DNA of 64,000 nt, taken from positions 1 through 64,000 of the forward strand of contig JAICWP010000013.1 in NCBI GenBank assembly GCA_025934735.1, given 5' to 3'. The translations under genes and the position numbers were made by a program. Positions 1 to 8,784 of this stretch are shown here, one piece after another (position 1 is the first letter of the stretch; each line of letters begins with the position of its first letter). Origin of the DNA: Terriglobales bacterium. Lineage in GTDB: Bacteria > Acidobacteriota > Terriglobia > Terriglobales > Acidobacteriaceae. The notes beneath the pieces were generated by a model. The model was not told the origin of the DNA. It did no database searches and saw nothing but the letters and a program-made list of their open reading frames with translations.

Positions 1-198
1 CACCGAGCGAACAATCTCGCTCACCCAGAGTGCGGATGGAAGGATGGCGACAGTGGCGACCCGGACGGAAAGAAAACCTTGCCCATGAAAAGAAAAACCA
101 AAGAACCGACTTGACTCCGACCGGCCTTCTCATGGAAGGCGATATCACACTTTACGAATCCAGTCGCACTGAAATGTGCTATGGCGATATATCGCTCG

Positions 199-585
199 TT
201 AGGAATGCGCGGCATGGCTGGCGACGGAGATTCTGTAGCAGTAATCTGCGAAGAAATTGATATTGAAGGATTCGCTCGCTGTCGTCGATTTGTCGAATTG
301 AATCTTGAATGATTCAGCAGACGGCTTGAGCATCCGCACTTCGTACACACCGCTACTACGAACGTTGAAACGGAACGCACCGTTCGCGTCAGCCGTGGTT
401 CTTCCGACGAGGCGTCCCTTCGCGGTGCGAAGCTGAATGGAGGCATTCTTCAGCGGTTTGCCCTCATATGTAAACCTTCCAAAGACGGCATTGCCGCGAA
501 GGTGCGTCGGGCTACTTGGTACCATAATGCAGGCGGACCCGGAGCCAGTGATAAGCAATACGCAAATGAACAGTCGGGCAAGCAT
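199..585 (-). CDS. Small secreted protein or lipoprotein with a carboxypeptidase-regulatory-like domain
   Basis: About 128 residues. I start at the ATG at 585, not the longer frame to 660, because a signal sequence begins there (MLARLFICVLLITGSGSAC) and ends in a weak lipobox-like GSAC. The mature part contains GRFTYEGKPLKNASIQL, a KGRLVGRTTADANGAFRF turn and a SGVYEVRM strand, the pattern of carboxypeptidase-regulatory/Cna-B-like beta-sandwich domains that are common in acidobacterial secreted proteins. Function unknown. No operon partner is evident, and the next gene is about 175 bp away on the same strand. The lipoprotein call is weaker than the domain call. Confidence 0.6.
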   Translation of the reverse strand: MLARLFICVLLITGSGSACIMVPSSPTHLRGNAVFGRFTYEGKPLKNASIQLRTAKGRLVGRTTADANGAFRFNVRSSGVYEVRMLKPSAESFKIQFDKSTTASESFNINFFADYCYRISVASHAAHS

Positions 586-760
586 CGCAGCAGTCCTGTA
601 GCTTTTGACACCGCCAAAGGTCGGGACGTGCCGATAGTCGTGAACAGGACCTTCACACACTCTACAAATCCCCGAGCCAATGCAAAGTGCTATGCCGATT
701 TATCAACAATTAGGCGTCGCAGTAAAGGTGCCGCATTCGGTAAACAAGCAGGCCGATCCG

Positions 761-1156
761 CTACTCAGCGACAGTGCCGACCAGATTCGGTTGTGGAGGT
801 TGCCAGGCTTGCTTTGGTCTCAACCAATAAAGCAATGCCGCAAATGCAAGCCGCACTACGGACAATGCCCAAAAGTAATAGGAGGACAAAGGTGGTGTGC
901 GCACGGGTGGCGTCCACACGGACAGGACTGCCGTAAATGACAAGATGCAGCAGCCGATGATGAAGCTATCAACAATCGCAACATTGCGTACAGGATCACG
1001 GGCGGCGTACCACAACAGGATACTGAGCATCAGGTCGACTGCGCCAGTTTCGGGTGTGGGATGCGTGCCGAAGAACATTAGAAAGCCATAGATCGCCATA
1101 ACAACCGATTCAACCCGTAGAACGATTCGCAGCGCACGATAAGGTTTCCGTGTCAT
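761..1156 (-). CDS. Small hypothetical membrane protein
   Basis: 131 residues with an ATG start and a basic N-terminus (MTRKPYRALRIVLR). About four hydrophobic stretches are visible: VVMAIYGFLMFFG, VDLMLSILLWYAA, VDSFIIGCCILSFTAVLSV and SSYYFWALSVVRLAFAALLYW. The positive-inside pattern and alternating hydrophobicity support an inner-membrane protein. I recognise no family. The downstream gene at 199-585 reads in the same direction, but the gap is too large to assume an operon. Confidence 0.55.
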   Translation of the reverse strand: MTRKPYRALRIVLRVESVVMAIYGFLMFFGTHPTPETGAVDLMLSILLWYAARDPVRNVAIVDSFIIGCCILSFTAVLSVWTPPVRTPPLSSYYFWALSVVRLAFAALLYWLRPKQAWQPPQPNLVGTVAE

Positions 1157-1287
1157 TTACTACACCTCGCCTTCGAAACTGCCGAATTATACGGAATTTT
1201 CGATGATTATTGAATCGAAACGGCACTTGCGTATGGCGAGTGAGAAATCAATTGTGAAGAACAGGCGTTAGCACACTTTACAGATCA

Positions 1288-3135
1288 CTACGGCGAAGCG
1301 CGATTGCTCAGGATGTACTTCCCACCGCTGTGTGCCAGTTGGTAAACCGTCAACCCTTCTACCTGCGGCGGATTTTGTTCTTCACTCCACAGGAACACTC
1401 GTCCCGGGCCCTGCCACAGCGTCTTGAACGAATTGTTGGTTTCGAACACCTGGGGCGCATCGGGAAACTGCGACCCGTACCATAAATTCGCGCTGCGCTC
1501 GTGCAGAATGTGCACGGGAATGCCGGTATAAAAATTCAGCGTGGAGCCCTGCTCATACTCGCCGTTAATCACAATGGTGTCGCCCGGCCGGTACTGCTGC
1601 TCAACCACAAGCGCCAGCTTCTTCGAGGAGAGAATCGGCGCAAAGGTGACGAAGGCGGAATGCACGCACAGCAGCAGCGCCACCGACATGGCGGCCAGAG
1701 CCATGTTTCCACGAGCGGGCGAGTCGCGCCGCCGCAAGTACCAGTTCAAGCCCGTGCCCAGCAGCAGGGCCAGGGCCACGCCCAGCAGCGGCGCCCGAAA
1801 AACTCCCAGCGCCTGGGGGGTGAGATCAAAAATGTGTCCGAAGGAAAGCACGTACGAAGTCGCCGCGCGCTGATGCAGCAAATCGGCGAGTTCGGCGCCA
1901 GCAGGCGCAGTTTCCGAAAGCCGCAGCATGACCATTGCGGCGATGAACCCGGCAATTCCGATCACAAACAGCACCAGGGAAGAAATGCGCCCGGCTCGGC
2001 GCTCGCGGCTCCCCACAGCGGAGGCGGATTCGCGTTCCATCCACCCGCCCACCAGCAGCGCGATGGCCGGCACCGCGGGCAAGTTGTAGTACTCCTGCCG
2101 GGTTGAGAAGCTGAAGAACAGCATGATCACCAGCGCCCATGCCAGGAACAGCAAGTTAGCGCGGTCACGCGCGCTCAATTGGGAGCGCATGGCTCGCCAG
2201 CGCAGCGGAACCGCACGCAACGCCTGCGGCAGAAATACGCTCCAGGGCGCCAGCCACAGGAGCAACAGGACCCAGAAGACGGCGAGCGGCACTGTGCCGT
2301 AGTCGCGAGGCACGCGCTCGTTCAGGTACCGCAGGAAGTGCTCGTTCACAAAATAGAACCACAAGAATCCGCGAACGTGCCCTTGGGTGGGATTGCGCAG
2401 CGCCGCCAGAATGTGCCAGGGTGCGGCCACGGCCAGGAATACTACTGTGCTGGAGAGCAGGCGCATGCGCAGCAGGTGGCGCAGGTTGCCGGTTAGCAGC
2501 AGATAAAGCAGAATGATCGCGCCCGGAAAAACCAAGCCGATCAGGCCCTTGGTCAAGACGTCGAGCGCGGTGGCCGCAGCCAAGCCCCAACAGGCCACCC
2601 GAGAAGGCGGGCTCTCCTCCAGTCCCTGCAGGAAGAAGTCGAAGCCGAGCGTCAGCCAGAGCGCCACCAGCACGTCCGGGATCTGGAAACGCGTGTAGAT
2701 GTAGATTCCGAAGCAAGCGCCCAGAGCGAGCGCGGAATAGAGGCCGCCTTCCGGGCCGAAGACGCGGCGGCCCAGGCGAAAAGTGGCGAGCAGCAGCGCC
2801 AGCACGCCTAGCGCCAGCGGCAACCGGGCGCTCCATTCCCTGACTCCAAAGGCCTTGAAGCTGGCGGCCATCCCCCAGTAGAGCAGCGGCGCCTTTTCCA
2901 GGTAGCGGATGCCGTCAATGTAGAGCGTGACCCAGTCGTGGCGCAGAAGCATCTCCCGCGCCGCTTCCGCGTGCACCGAGTCGGCATCATCCAGCAGGGC
3001 CGGCTGAAACAGACTGGAAACGTAAATGGCTGCCCACACCACCGCAATTAACAGCACGTAAATACGCGTGCGTGCCCTGACAGAGCTGTGCAGGCGCGAG
3101 GAAGGCAGGCTGACGGCAGGGACAGATTGGCTCAT
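1288..3135 (-). CDS. ArnT-like glycosyltransferase, GT39/PMT_2 family membrane protein
   Basis: 615 residues, polytopic. The first membrane segment (VLLIAVVWAAIYVSSLF) is followed by DDADSVHAEAAREML, the acidic first periplasmic loop that carries the catalytic Asp in GT39/GT83 enzymes, and by LEKAPLLYW, matching the KPPL-type motif after it. About ten more membrane segments follow, then a soluble C-terminal domain of about 110 residues. The family transfers sugars from polyprenyl-phosphate carriers to lipids or proteins in the periplasm. The acceptor cannot be told from sequence. It appears to be a single-gene transcript. Confidence 0.85.
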   Translation of the reverse strand: MSQSVPAVSLPSSRLHSSVRARTRIYVLLIAVVWAAIYVSSLFQPALLDDADSVHAEAAREMLLRHDWVTLYIDGIRYLEKAPLLYWGMAASFKAFGVREWSARLPLALGVLALLLATFRLGRRVFGPEGGLYSALALGACFGIYIYTRFQIPDVLVALWLTLGFDFFLQGLEESPPSRVACWGLAAATALDVLTKGLIGLVFPGAIILLYLLLTGNLRHLLRMRLLSSTVVFLAVAAPWHILAALRNPTQGHVRGFLWFYFVNEHFLRYLNERVPRDYGTVPLAVFWVLLLLWLAPWSVFLPQALRAVPLRWRAMRSQLSARDRANLLFLAWALVIMLFFSFSTRQEYYNLPAVPAIALLVGGWMERESASAVGSRERRAGRISSLVLFVIGIAGFIAAMVMLRLSETAPAGAELADLLHQRAATSYVLSFGHIFDLTPQALGVFRAPLLGVALALLLGTGLNWYLRRRDSPARGNMALAAMSVALLLCVHSAFVTFAPILSSKKLALVVEQQYRPGDTIVINGEYEQGSTLNFYTGIPVHILHERSANLWYGSQFPDAPQVFETNNSFKTLWQGPGRVFLWSEEQNPPQVEGLTVYQLAHSGGKYILSNRASP

Positions 3136-3244
3136 GCCAGGAAGTTGTCATTATATGTGAGAGGGAACAAAGAGCCGGCAGAACGGAATCGGGAACGTCC
3201 GCTCTGCCGGAGGATGCGCGCGCACAGAGTCTTTGAGCGGTACT

Positions 3245-3778
3245 CTATTCGCCCTTCTTTTTAGCGCTGGGGGGCAACAGTCCGTTTAAGCGAAGATACA
3301 TGGCTGCCTGCGAATAATGGTCAGCCCAGTCATCAGTGAGGCCGATGGCCGCTCCCGCCTTGGGCATCTGCCGCCCGCCCCACACTTTGATCTGGGTGCC
3401 AAGGTCGGAATCGTTCACTTTGGCCAACGCCGACTTGCAGTAATCGAACGAGCTTTTTAACGCCGAGACCAGCTTGTCCTTGGGATCGGTAGGCTGCAGT
3501 TCAACTTTTCCCTGTTTCGGCGGTTCGACGCCGGCGATCCGGGAGCACAAGAAGTGATTGCTCTCGGCAACATGCATCACCAGCGTGCCGAAGGTCATTT
3601 GCTGCGCCGTAGGGCGAAACCCGTATTTCTCGGCCGGCATCTCCTGCGCTGCTCCGGTCAGATTCCCTTCCTGCCGCTGCATGATCTGGCGCACGCTGTC
3701 CATCACCGGGTTGGACTGCGCCGCAGCCACGTAGGACATGGCGACTGCCGCCGTTAACACCCAGATTGCTTGTTTCAT
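3245..3778 (-). CDS. Secreted DinB-like four-helix protein
   Basis: 177 residues from the ATG at 3778, chosen because GGAGGG lies just upstream; a GTG two codons earlier is less likely. The signal peptide is MKQAIWVLTAAVAMSYVAAAQ. The mature protein has the DinB/DUF664 layout: VMDSVRQIMQRQEGNLTGAAQEMPAEKYGFRPTA is split around the YGFRP motif, then GTLVMHVAESNHFLCSRIAG carries the family's conserved His, then a C-terminal helix with DDWADHYSQAAMYLR supplies a further metal-ligand His. DinB folds bind metal and some act as thiol transferases. Export to the periplasm is common for acidobacterial members. Substrate unknown. Confidence 0.8.
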   Translation of the reverse strand: MKQAIWVLTAAVAMSYVAAAQSNPVMDSVRQIMQRQEGNLTGAAQEMPAEKYGFRPTAQQMTFGTLVMHVAESNHFLCSRIAGVEPPKQGKVELQPTDPKDKLVSALKSSFDYCKSALAKVNDSDLGTQIKVWGGRQMPKAGAAIGLTDDWADHYSQAAMYLRLNGLLPPSAKKKGE

Positions 3779-3867
3779 TCTCACCCTCCGTTAAATTGCG
3801 GCCAACAGGATAAACCCGGAGGAGGGAGGAGCGCCAGAAATGGCGGATTGCCGGCCAGAAACCAGCT

Positions 3868-3979
3868 GACGATTGCGGTTGGCGATTTTCGATTGACGAT
3901 TGAAAAGGGCAATAAAGCTACCCAGACCAGCAACACCCGGGCAGTTTTTTTCAATCGTCAATCGTCCATCTTCAATGAA
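3868..3979. repeat. REP/MITE-like inverted repeat, copy A
   Basis: Two copies of a GATTGACGATT-type motif face each other. The best arms are 3890-3905 (CGATTGACGATTGAAA) and 3949-3964 (its exact reverse complement), 16 of 16 positions, around a 43-nt centre. Outer parts (3868-3889 and 3965-3979) are imperfect further copies. The right edge touches the stop codon of the YtxH gene at 3980. Related elements lie at 4385-4507 and 24315-24426. Confidence 0.75.
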
Positions 3980-4207
3980 TTACGCCGTGGAAGACTCCGT
4001 GCCCGTGGGCCGCCCTTCGCCTTCGCCGCGCAAGGTGCTCACGCCGCGGCGGACTCTTTCCCGCCCTTGCTCAAAACTCTCGCGAGCAGAACTGGCCAGG
4101 TCGGTGGCGCGTTCGGCGATGTTGTCGCGTGTTTCCTGGCCGCTCATGGGAGCGAATAGTACGCCCAGGCCGATGCCCATCCCCAGTCCGAAAAGAAATG
4201 CTTTCAT
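3980..4207 (-). CDS. YtxH-domain small membrane-anchored protein
   Basis: 75 residues, starting at the ATG at 4207 with AGGAGG five bases upstream. The N-terminal glycine-rich hydrophobic helix (MKAFLFGLGMGIGLGVLFAPMSGQETR) carries the LGVLFAPMSGxExR signature of YtxH proteins. A charged amphipathic helix (DNIAERATDLASSARESFEQGRERV) and a disordered tail follow. YtxH proteins are stress-associated inner-membrane proteins of unknown mechanism. Its 3' end abuts a repeat element. Confidence 0.8.
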   Translation of the reverse strand: MKAFLFGLGMGIGLGVLFAPMSGQETRDNIAERATDLASSARESFEQGRERVRRGVSTLRGEGEGRPTGTESSTA

Positions 4208-4350
4208 CACTGCCTCCTGTACTTAATGTCGCGCTTGCGCTTCAATCCAGCGTACCGCAAACCGCGTGCGGTGGCTAAAAAACAAGAGATGCGGAAATCC
4301 TGCGAGGGTTTGCTGGCGCAAACCTGCTGCAACTTGGCTACGCCTAATTA

Positions 4351-4379
4351 TTCACCACGGAGACACTGAGACACGGAGG
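4351..4379. repeat. Dispersed cacggagacac-type repeat, copy 1
   Basis: Reads TTCACCACGGAGACACTGAG followed by ACACGGAGG, a short internally periodic motif. A diverged copy (CTCACCGCCGAGACGCAGAG and so on) sits at 28424-28452 just after trpE. Motifs of this type recur in intergenic DNA of many soil bacteria. No function is known to me. Confidence 0.5.
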
Positions 4380-4384
4380 GAATA

Positions 4385-4507
4385 ATGGCGATTGAGGATT
4401 TACGATTGACGACTTGCAACACCGATGGCTTCGTGCAGCGCTGGGCAGTGCTGGTGGATTCTGCGCGCGGCTCCCACCGCCGAATTCTCAACCTTCAATT
4501 GACAATG
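4385..4507. repeat. REP/MITE-like inverted repeat, copy B
   Basis: Left arm 4385-4415 (GGCGATTGAGGATTTACGAT and on) and right arm 4481-4507, whose reverse complement begins ATTGTCAATTGAAGGTTGAG. The arms are less well matched than in copies A and C. The element lies 18 bp past the stop codon of the minus-strand gene at 4525-6165, the same placement as the other two copies. Confidence 0.55.
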
Positions 4508-4524
4508 GGTGTCTCAGTGGCGTC

Positions 4525-6165
4525 TTAAGGCTCTGGAGGAGGGGTGCCGGGCATTGCGACAACTCCCATGCTGCCGTCGGCTTCCCGCTGCAACTCAGGA
4601 GCGTACAAGCCGAGTTGCTGGCGGCGCCACCAGAGTCCCTGCTGCCGCTTAGTAGTGAGGTCGGTGAACCAGTACTGCCACAGCACAGCTCGTATCAGCG
4701 TGGGTGCTTTCTCGGCAGAAGGATTACCGGCAAACAGCGAGAGCACCTCGGGATCATTGATCAGCAGCAACTCTTCCGTGTGCGCCACCCAGGGATTGTC
4801 GCGCCAGTTGTCCAGGGAGGCGAACCAAAGATTCCAGTCGAAACGCGGCTGGTAAGGGGCGTAGATTCCGGGCGGTTTCGCCGGGTCCTGCGGTTTATAT
4901 CGAAACGGATAAGGCACCCATGTCTTGCCATCGTCAGAGCCCTGGAACTCAATTTCATACCGGGCGCGGGTCATCACCGCGAACAGGCCGTAGCGGTTGG
5001 CGATGCGAAAGGGTTCCAACACAGCCACCGGCTGTGTGGGCAGAGGCAAATGCGGAAAGAACATCCACAGCAGCAGCACGCTGGTCGCATAAAAGATCCA
5101 GGAGAGCATGACCGCCCCGAGGGCCAGGCGGATGGCGGAAAGGTGCAGCCGCCACCGAGGCACCAGGTTGGAGTCGTCAGCGAAAGCGGGCTCCGGCTTG
5201 ACGTCAGCCGGCAAGGTACCCGCAGCCAGTTTCGTTTTAATCCACCGGCCCACGCGTGATAGAGGCACTGCCGCCAGCGCTCGGTCATCAAGCAGCAGGA
5301 AGCCCAGGCTCAGCACCAGATAGTTCAGGAAGGTGTAGTTGGCGGTCAGGATAATGCCGATTTCAAACGGCGTCACAATCAGGAAACATAACACCCGCAG
5401 CCGTCGCCAGGGCGCGAACATCAGGAAGACAAGGCCCAGTTCCACCGCGAGCGTCAGCCCGACGGTGAAGGCATGAAACCAGTGCGGCAACTGCTGTACG
5501 TACCAGCCTATCCAGGTGGGCAGGGGGCCGTTCTGGTAGTACTGGTCCATGGCGGTGAAGTGGCGCCATTGCGGATCGCCGCTGAGCAGCTTGACGCAGC
5601 CCGATTCGAAATAAATGCGGAACCACTCCCACTGCAGCAGGAAGAGGGAGGCGCGGGAGGGAGGATGGCCGCGGCCCAGGCCGGGCCTCAGGCCGGGTGC
5701 GGCGAAAAACAGGGCGAGGAAGCCGGCCTCCAGCAGCATGCCGTCTGACTGATAGCTGGAAAAATCCTGCAGGGCGGCTACAAAGGAAAGGTAAGAGAGA
5801 AAGCAGACCAGCAGCATGGCTCGCGGCCAGATGTTGAGGGTTAGCAGCACGGCCGCCGCCATGCCGATGCAGCACACCAGCTTCAGGGCGAAATCGCTGC
5901 TGCCCAGCCAGAACACCGTGGGCGCATACCAGTAGCGCTCTACCGAGCCCAGGTGCTGCGATAAGTACCGGAGATAATCGTTGGCCGGCAGGATGCCATT
6001 CGGTCCAATCAGGCCCGTCACCTGAAAAACCAACGAGAAAAATGCGGAGTAGTAGATCAGGCCGAGAGCGCGCAAGAAAATCCAGCGCGCACCCAAATGT
6101 CCGCTGGGGCCGGTGGGACCTGGCCCAAAAATCCAGCGCACGGGGGAGACTGCGCTGTCGCGCAT
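4525..6165 (-). CDS. Lipase maturation factor (LMF1-like) family membrane protein
   Basis: 546 residues. The N-terminal half has several membrane segments, starting with WIFLRALGLIYYSAFFSLVFQ, then GLIGPNGILPANDYL, which matches the GxxGxxPAxxYL region of LMF family members. Then come LQWEWFRIYFESGCVKLLSGDPQWRH and a soluble C-terminal region ending PYPFRYKPQDPAKPPGIYAPYQPRFDW, typical of the family. Eukaryotic LMF1 helps lipases fold in the ER. What bacterial homologues do is unknown. It appears monocistronic, with repeat copy B just after its stop. Confidence 0.85.
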   Translation of the reverse strand: MRDSAVSPVRWIFGPGPTGPSGHLGARWIFLRALGLIYYSAFFSLVFQVTGLIGPNGILPANDYLRYLSQHLGSVERYWYAPTVFWLGSSDFALKLVCCIGMAAAVLLTLNIWPRAMLLVCFLSYLSFVAALQDFSSYQSDGMLLEAGFLALFFAAPGLRPGLGRGHPPSRASLFLLQWEWFRIYFESGCVKLLSGDPQWRHFTAMDQYYQNGPLPTWIGWYVQQLPHWFHAFTVGLTLAVELGLVFLMFAPWRRLRVLCFLIVTPFEIGIILTANYTFLNYLVLSLGFLLLDDRALAAVPLSRVGRWIKTKLAAGTLPADVKPEPAFADDSNLVPRWRLHLSAIRLALGAVMLSWIFYATSVLLLWMFFPHLPLPTQPVAVLEPFRIANRYGLFAVMTRARYEIEFQGSDDGKTWVPYPFRYKPQDPAKPPGIYAPYQPRFDWNLWFASLDNWRDNPWVAHTEELLLINDPEVLSLFAGNPSAEKAPTLIRAVLWQYWFTDLTTKRQQGLWWRRQQLGLYAPELQREADGSMGVVAMPGTPPPEP

Positions 6166-6248
6166 GGCAAGGCAGTTTATACCTGAAGGCTTACGTGGGC
6201 ACAGGCACCCTCGCCTGTCTTAACGGGAGGCGATTCTGATTTGTTCGG

Positions 6249-7424
6249 CTAGCCAGGTCTGTGGAACAGGGCAACAAATTCCACGATCAGGATAATGACC
6301 ACCAGCACTTCAATAGCAAAGGCGCGCGCCTGGTGGAACTGGTCCACCATAAAGCGGTAGAGGTCTTCGGCGGTGCGGATTTTCTGATTGACCAGGTTCT
6401 TGTAATCAATGACGCCCACCTTGGCCGCAGCCAGGCGGTAGAGGCGGGCGGAAAACATGTCGCTGAGGAACTTGATAGCATTGTCGGCGCGCTCCGAGAG
6501 CTCGGTCACATCCAAGAGGACCGTGTGCAAGCGCGTGGCCTCCCGGGCCAGGCGCCAGCGCCGCCAAAAACGCGTTCCGCGGTCGAGCGAGCGGTACACC
6601 CCTTCCAGTTCCCGGGTCAGCAGCTCGTCATAATGGCGAAATTCCAGCAGCTGCGAGTTGGCATACTCCAGCAGTTCGGTGGCGGTCTCCGCTCCGGAGG
6701 CAGTGTCGTAGACGAAAGCGGCGTTCCAGCCGATTACCGCCAAATCATTGGGATAGTAGGAAATGCTGGACTGCAGCACTTCATTGCGCTCGTTGTCGGA
6801 AATGGCCCCAATCTCGCCGCGGACAATTTGCGCTATAGACCCACCTTGCCGCGTCAGCAGTTCCGTAGCTGACGGGTTCCCCGCCACCTGCCTGGCCTGG
6901 AAAATGAAGTAGTCTTCGCTCAGCCAGTCTTTGTAAGGCTTCACCAGTGCCGAGCTGGCGATCTCCAACTTCTGCCGGGCGATAGCGGTGGCATGACGGT
7001 CGAAGTCCCCATCCCACATCCAGCTGCTCGCCAGCTGCACCAGGGTCTGCCATTCGCCGGCGAAGGGCAGTTCGAAAATGATGCTGACTACGCCATAGTC
7101 GTAATACTTGATCTGGGCTTCCAGGCGCTCCCCGTGAGCCAGGACGATGGATTCCACGCGCTCCACCACCGGCGGGCGGGCAAACCGCACGTAAGCTGGC
7201 GCAGCGCTCTTGAAGGTGGGTGCCACCGGCCGGGCGCCCACGATCCGCCTCACCTGGTCGAGGTGGATTTCCTCGCACACGTCGTAGAGGATCATTACCA
7301 GGATGGAGCCCTGCACCGGCACCAGGCCGGGCACAATTTCCTGCGCCTGGGTTTGGGCGGAAGGCTCCGGAAGGTTGGTGATCGGGGCCTGGTCCTGGGT
7401 CGGGATGGCTATCTGCTCCGCCAT
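6249..7424 (-). CDS. RMD1/YagE (DUF155) family protein
   Basis: 391 residues. An N-terminal soluble domain (from SILVMILYDVCEEIHLDQVRRI) contains YYDYGVVSIIFEL, resembling the F-x-x-G-x-x-V-x-W/F-x core of DUF155. A long helical region follows with DVTELSERADNAIKFLSDMFSARLYRLAAAKVG, and a single C-terminal membrane helix (AIEVLVVIILIVEFVALF). Yeast RMD1 relatives sit in mitochondrial or other membranes. The bacterial role is unknown. The C-terminal anchor places most of the protein in the cytoplasm. Confidence 0.75.
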   Translation of the reverse strand: MAEQIAIPTQDQAPITNLPEPSAQTQAQEIVPGLVPVQGSILVMILYDVCEEIHLDQVRRIVGARPVAPTFKSAAPAYVRFARPPVVERVESIVLAHGERLEAQIKYYDYGVVSIIFELPFAGEWQTLVQLASSWMWDGDFDRHATAIARQKLEIASSALVKPYKDWLSEDYFIFQARQVAGNPSATELLTRQGGSIAQIVRGEIGAISDNERNEVLQSSISYYPNDLAVIGWNAAFVYDTASGAETATELLEYANSQLLEFRHYDELLTRELEGVYRSLDRGTRFWRRWRLAREATRLHTVLLDVTELSERADNAIKFLSDMFSARLYRLAAAKVGVIDYKNLVNQKIRTAEDLYRFMVDQFHQARAFAIEVLVVIILIVEFVALFHRPG

Positions 7425-7595
7425 AGCAACTTACTATTATGTTGGGCGGGACGGGGGAAGGCAACCACGAAATCGGCCGAAACTAACGTAAGTCTTTGGT
7501 AATAAATCGCTTATATTGCGCCCGGGTCAACCGCCTCTGCCCCTGCCCCGGTGCGTTCCTGAGGGCGCTGCGGGTGGCTGTTACACTTGCCCCCT

Positions 7596-8720
7596 ATGAT
7601 TAGTGGCTTTGCCACGCCCGAGGGCACAGCTCGCTACCGCAGCCGCTTTCCCAACTTGGGAGAGGCAGGGCATTTCCGCCGTCCCCAATCCGTGCCGGGC
7701 GTCGGCCAGCTATGGCTCTCCTCAATAGGCTTGGGAACTTACCTGGGAGAGCCCACTGCCCAGGTTGACGCTCAATACCAGGAGGCCATAGCTACCGCCC
7801 TGCGCTCCGGGATCAACCTGCTGGATACGGCTATCAATTACCGCCACCAACGCTCGGAGCGCAGCATCGGCGCCGCCCTGAAGGAGTTGACGGCGAACGG
7901 AGAACTGAATCGCGACGAGATCCTGGTCTGCACTAAGGCCGGCTTTCTGGCCTTCGATGGCGATATGCCTGCCGATATGCGCGGCTACTTTATGCGCGAG
8001 TACGTGCAGCCGGGCATTCTTGACCCTCAGCAGGTCGCCGGGGGCAGCCACTGCATGTCGGCACGCTACCTTGCCGACCAGATTGAGCGCTCCCGCCGCA
8101 ACCTGGGCCTGGAAACCATAGACGTCTTTTACGTCCATAACCCTGAGTCCCAACTGGTGGAAGTGGAGCGGCCGGCCTTCCGGGAGCGGCTGCAGGCCGC
8201 CTTTGCCAGGCTGGAAGAGGCGGTGAAGCAAGGCAAAATCCGCTATTACGGGATTGCCACCTGGAATGGCCTGCGTTTGCAGGAGGAGGAGCGGGACTAC
8301 ATCAGCTTGGCCGGTTTGTTGGGCATCGCCCAGGCGGCGGGCGGCGAGCAGCACCACTTCCGTTTCCTGCAGCTGCCCTTCAATCTGGGCATGACCGAGG
8401 CTTTCGCCCGCGCCAACCACCTGTTGGATGGGGAAAGGATGTCGGCCATCAAGCTGGCGGCGCGCGCCGGTCTTACTGTAGTAGGCAGCGCCACCTTGCA
8501 CCAGGGACAGTTGATCCGCAATTTGCCCGAGTTTGTGCGCCAGGGGCTAGGGATGGCGGGGGACGCCGCGAATGCCATCCAGTTCTCGCGTTCGGCGCCT
8601 GGGCTGACCACTTGCCTTATCGGCATGGGGTCCAAGGACCACGTGCTCGCCAACCTAGGACCTGCATCTCATCCGCCTACCTCGCCCGATCAGTGGGCCA
8701 AGCTGTTCGGGGCGCGCTGA
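7596..8720 (+). CDS. Aldo/keto reductase family protein
   Basis: 374 residues from the ATG at 7596; a TTG three codons earlier is the alternative. SSIGLGTYLGEP is the N-terminal strand, GINLLDTAINYRHQRSERSIGAALKEL carries the catalytic Asp-x-x-x-x-Tyr, DEILVCTKAGF carries the active-site Lys, and DVFYVHNPESQL holds the conserved His. The C-terminal part (AARAGLTVVGSATLHQGQL) is the NADPH-binding end. At about 374 residues it exceeds the usual 280-340. Substrate unknown. It is divergent from the DUF155 gene. Confidence 0.85.
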   Translation: MISGFATPEGTARYRSRFPNLGEAGHFRRPQSVPGVGQLWLSSIGLGTYLGEPTAQVDAQYQEAIATALRSGINLLDTAINYRHQRSERSIGAALKELTANGELNRDEILVCTKAGFLAFDGDMPADMRGYFMREYVQPGILDPQQVAGGSHCMSARYLADQIERSRRNLGLETIDVFYVHNPESQLVEVERPAFRERLQAAFARLEEAVKQGKIRYYGIATWNGLRLQEEERDYISLAGLLGIAQAAGGEQHHFRFLQLPFNLGMTEAFARANHLLDGERMSAIKLAARAGLTVVGSATLHQGQLIRNLPEFVRQGLGMAGDAANAIQFSRSAPGLTTCLIGMGSKDHVLANLGPASHPPTSPDQWAKLFGAR

Positions 8721-8784
8721 TACCACTTCCTACAGGTTTTGGTCTTTGCATCCGTGGAGGACAGGGGCGCGGATTCCCGCAGGT

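Larger units (their letters stand above)
4208..4524. other. Intergenic stretch holding repeats, no gene seen
   Basis: 317 bp between the YtxH start and the stop of the lipase-maturation-factor gene. It holds the YtxH ribosome binding site, a cacggagacac-type repeat (4351-4379) and repeat copy B (4385-4507). I see no supportable reading frame. Confidence 0.6.

Noticed and set aside
2165-2836. Long antisense frame inside the glycosyltransferase gene
   Set aside because: Gly/Arg/Pro/Ala-rich translation typical of a shadow frame; the GT39 frame has clear motifs.
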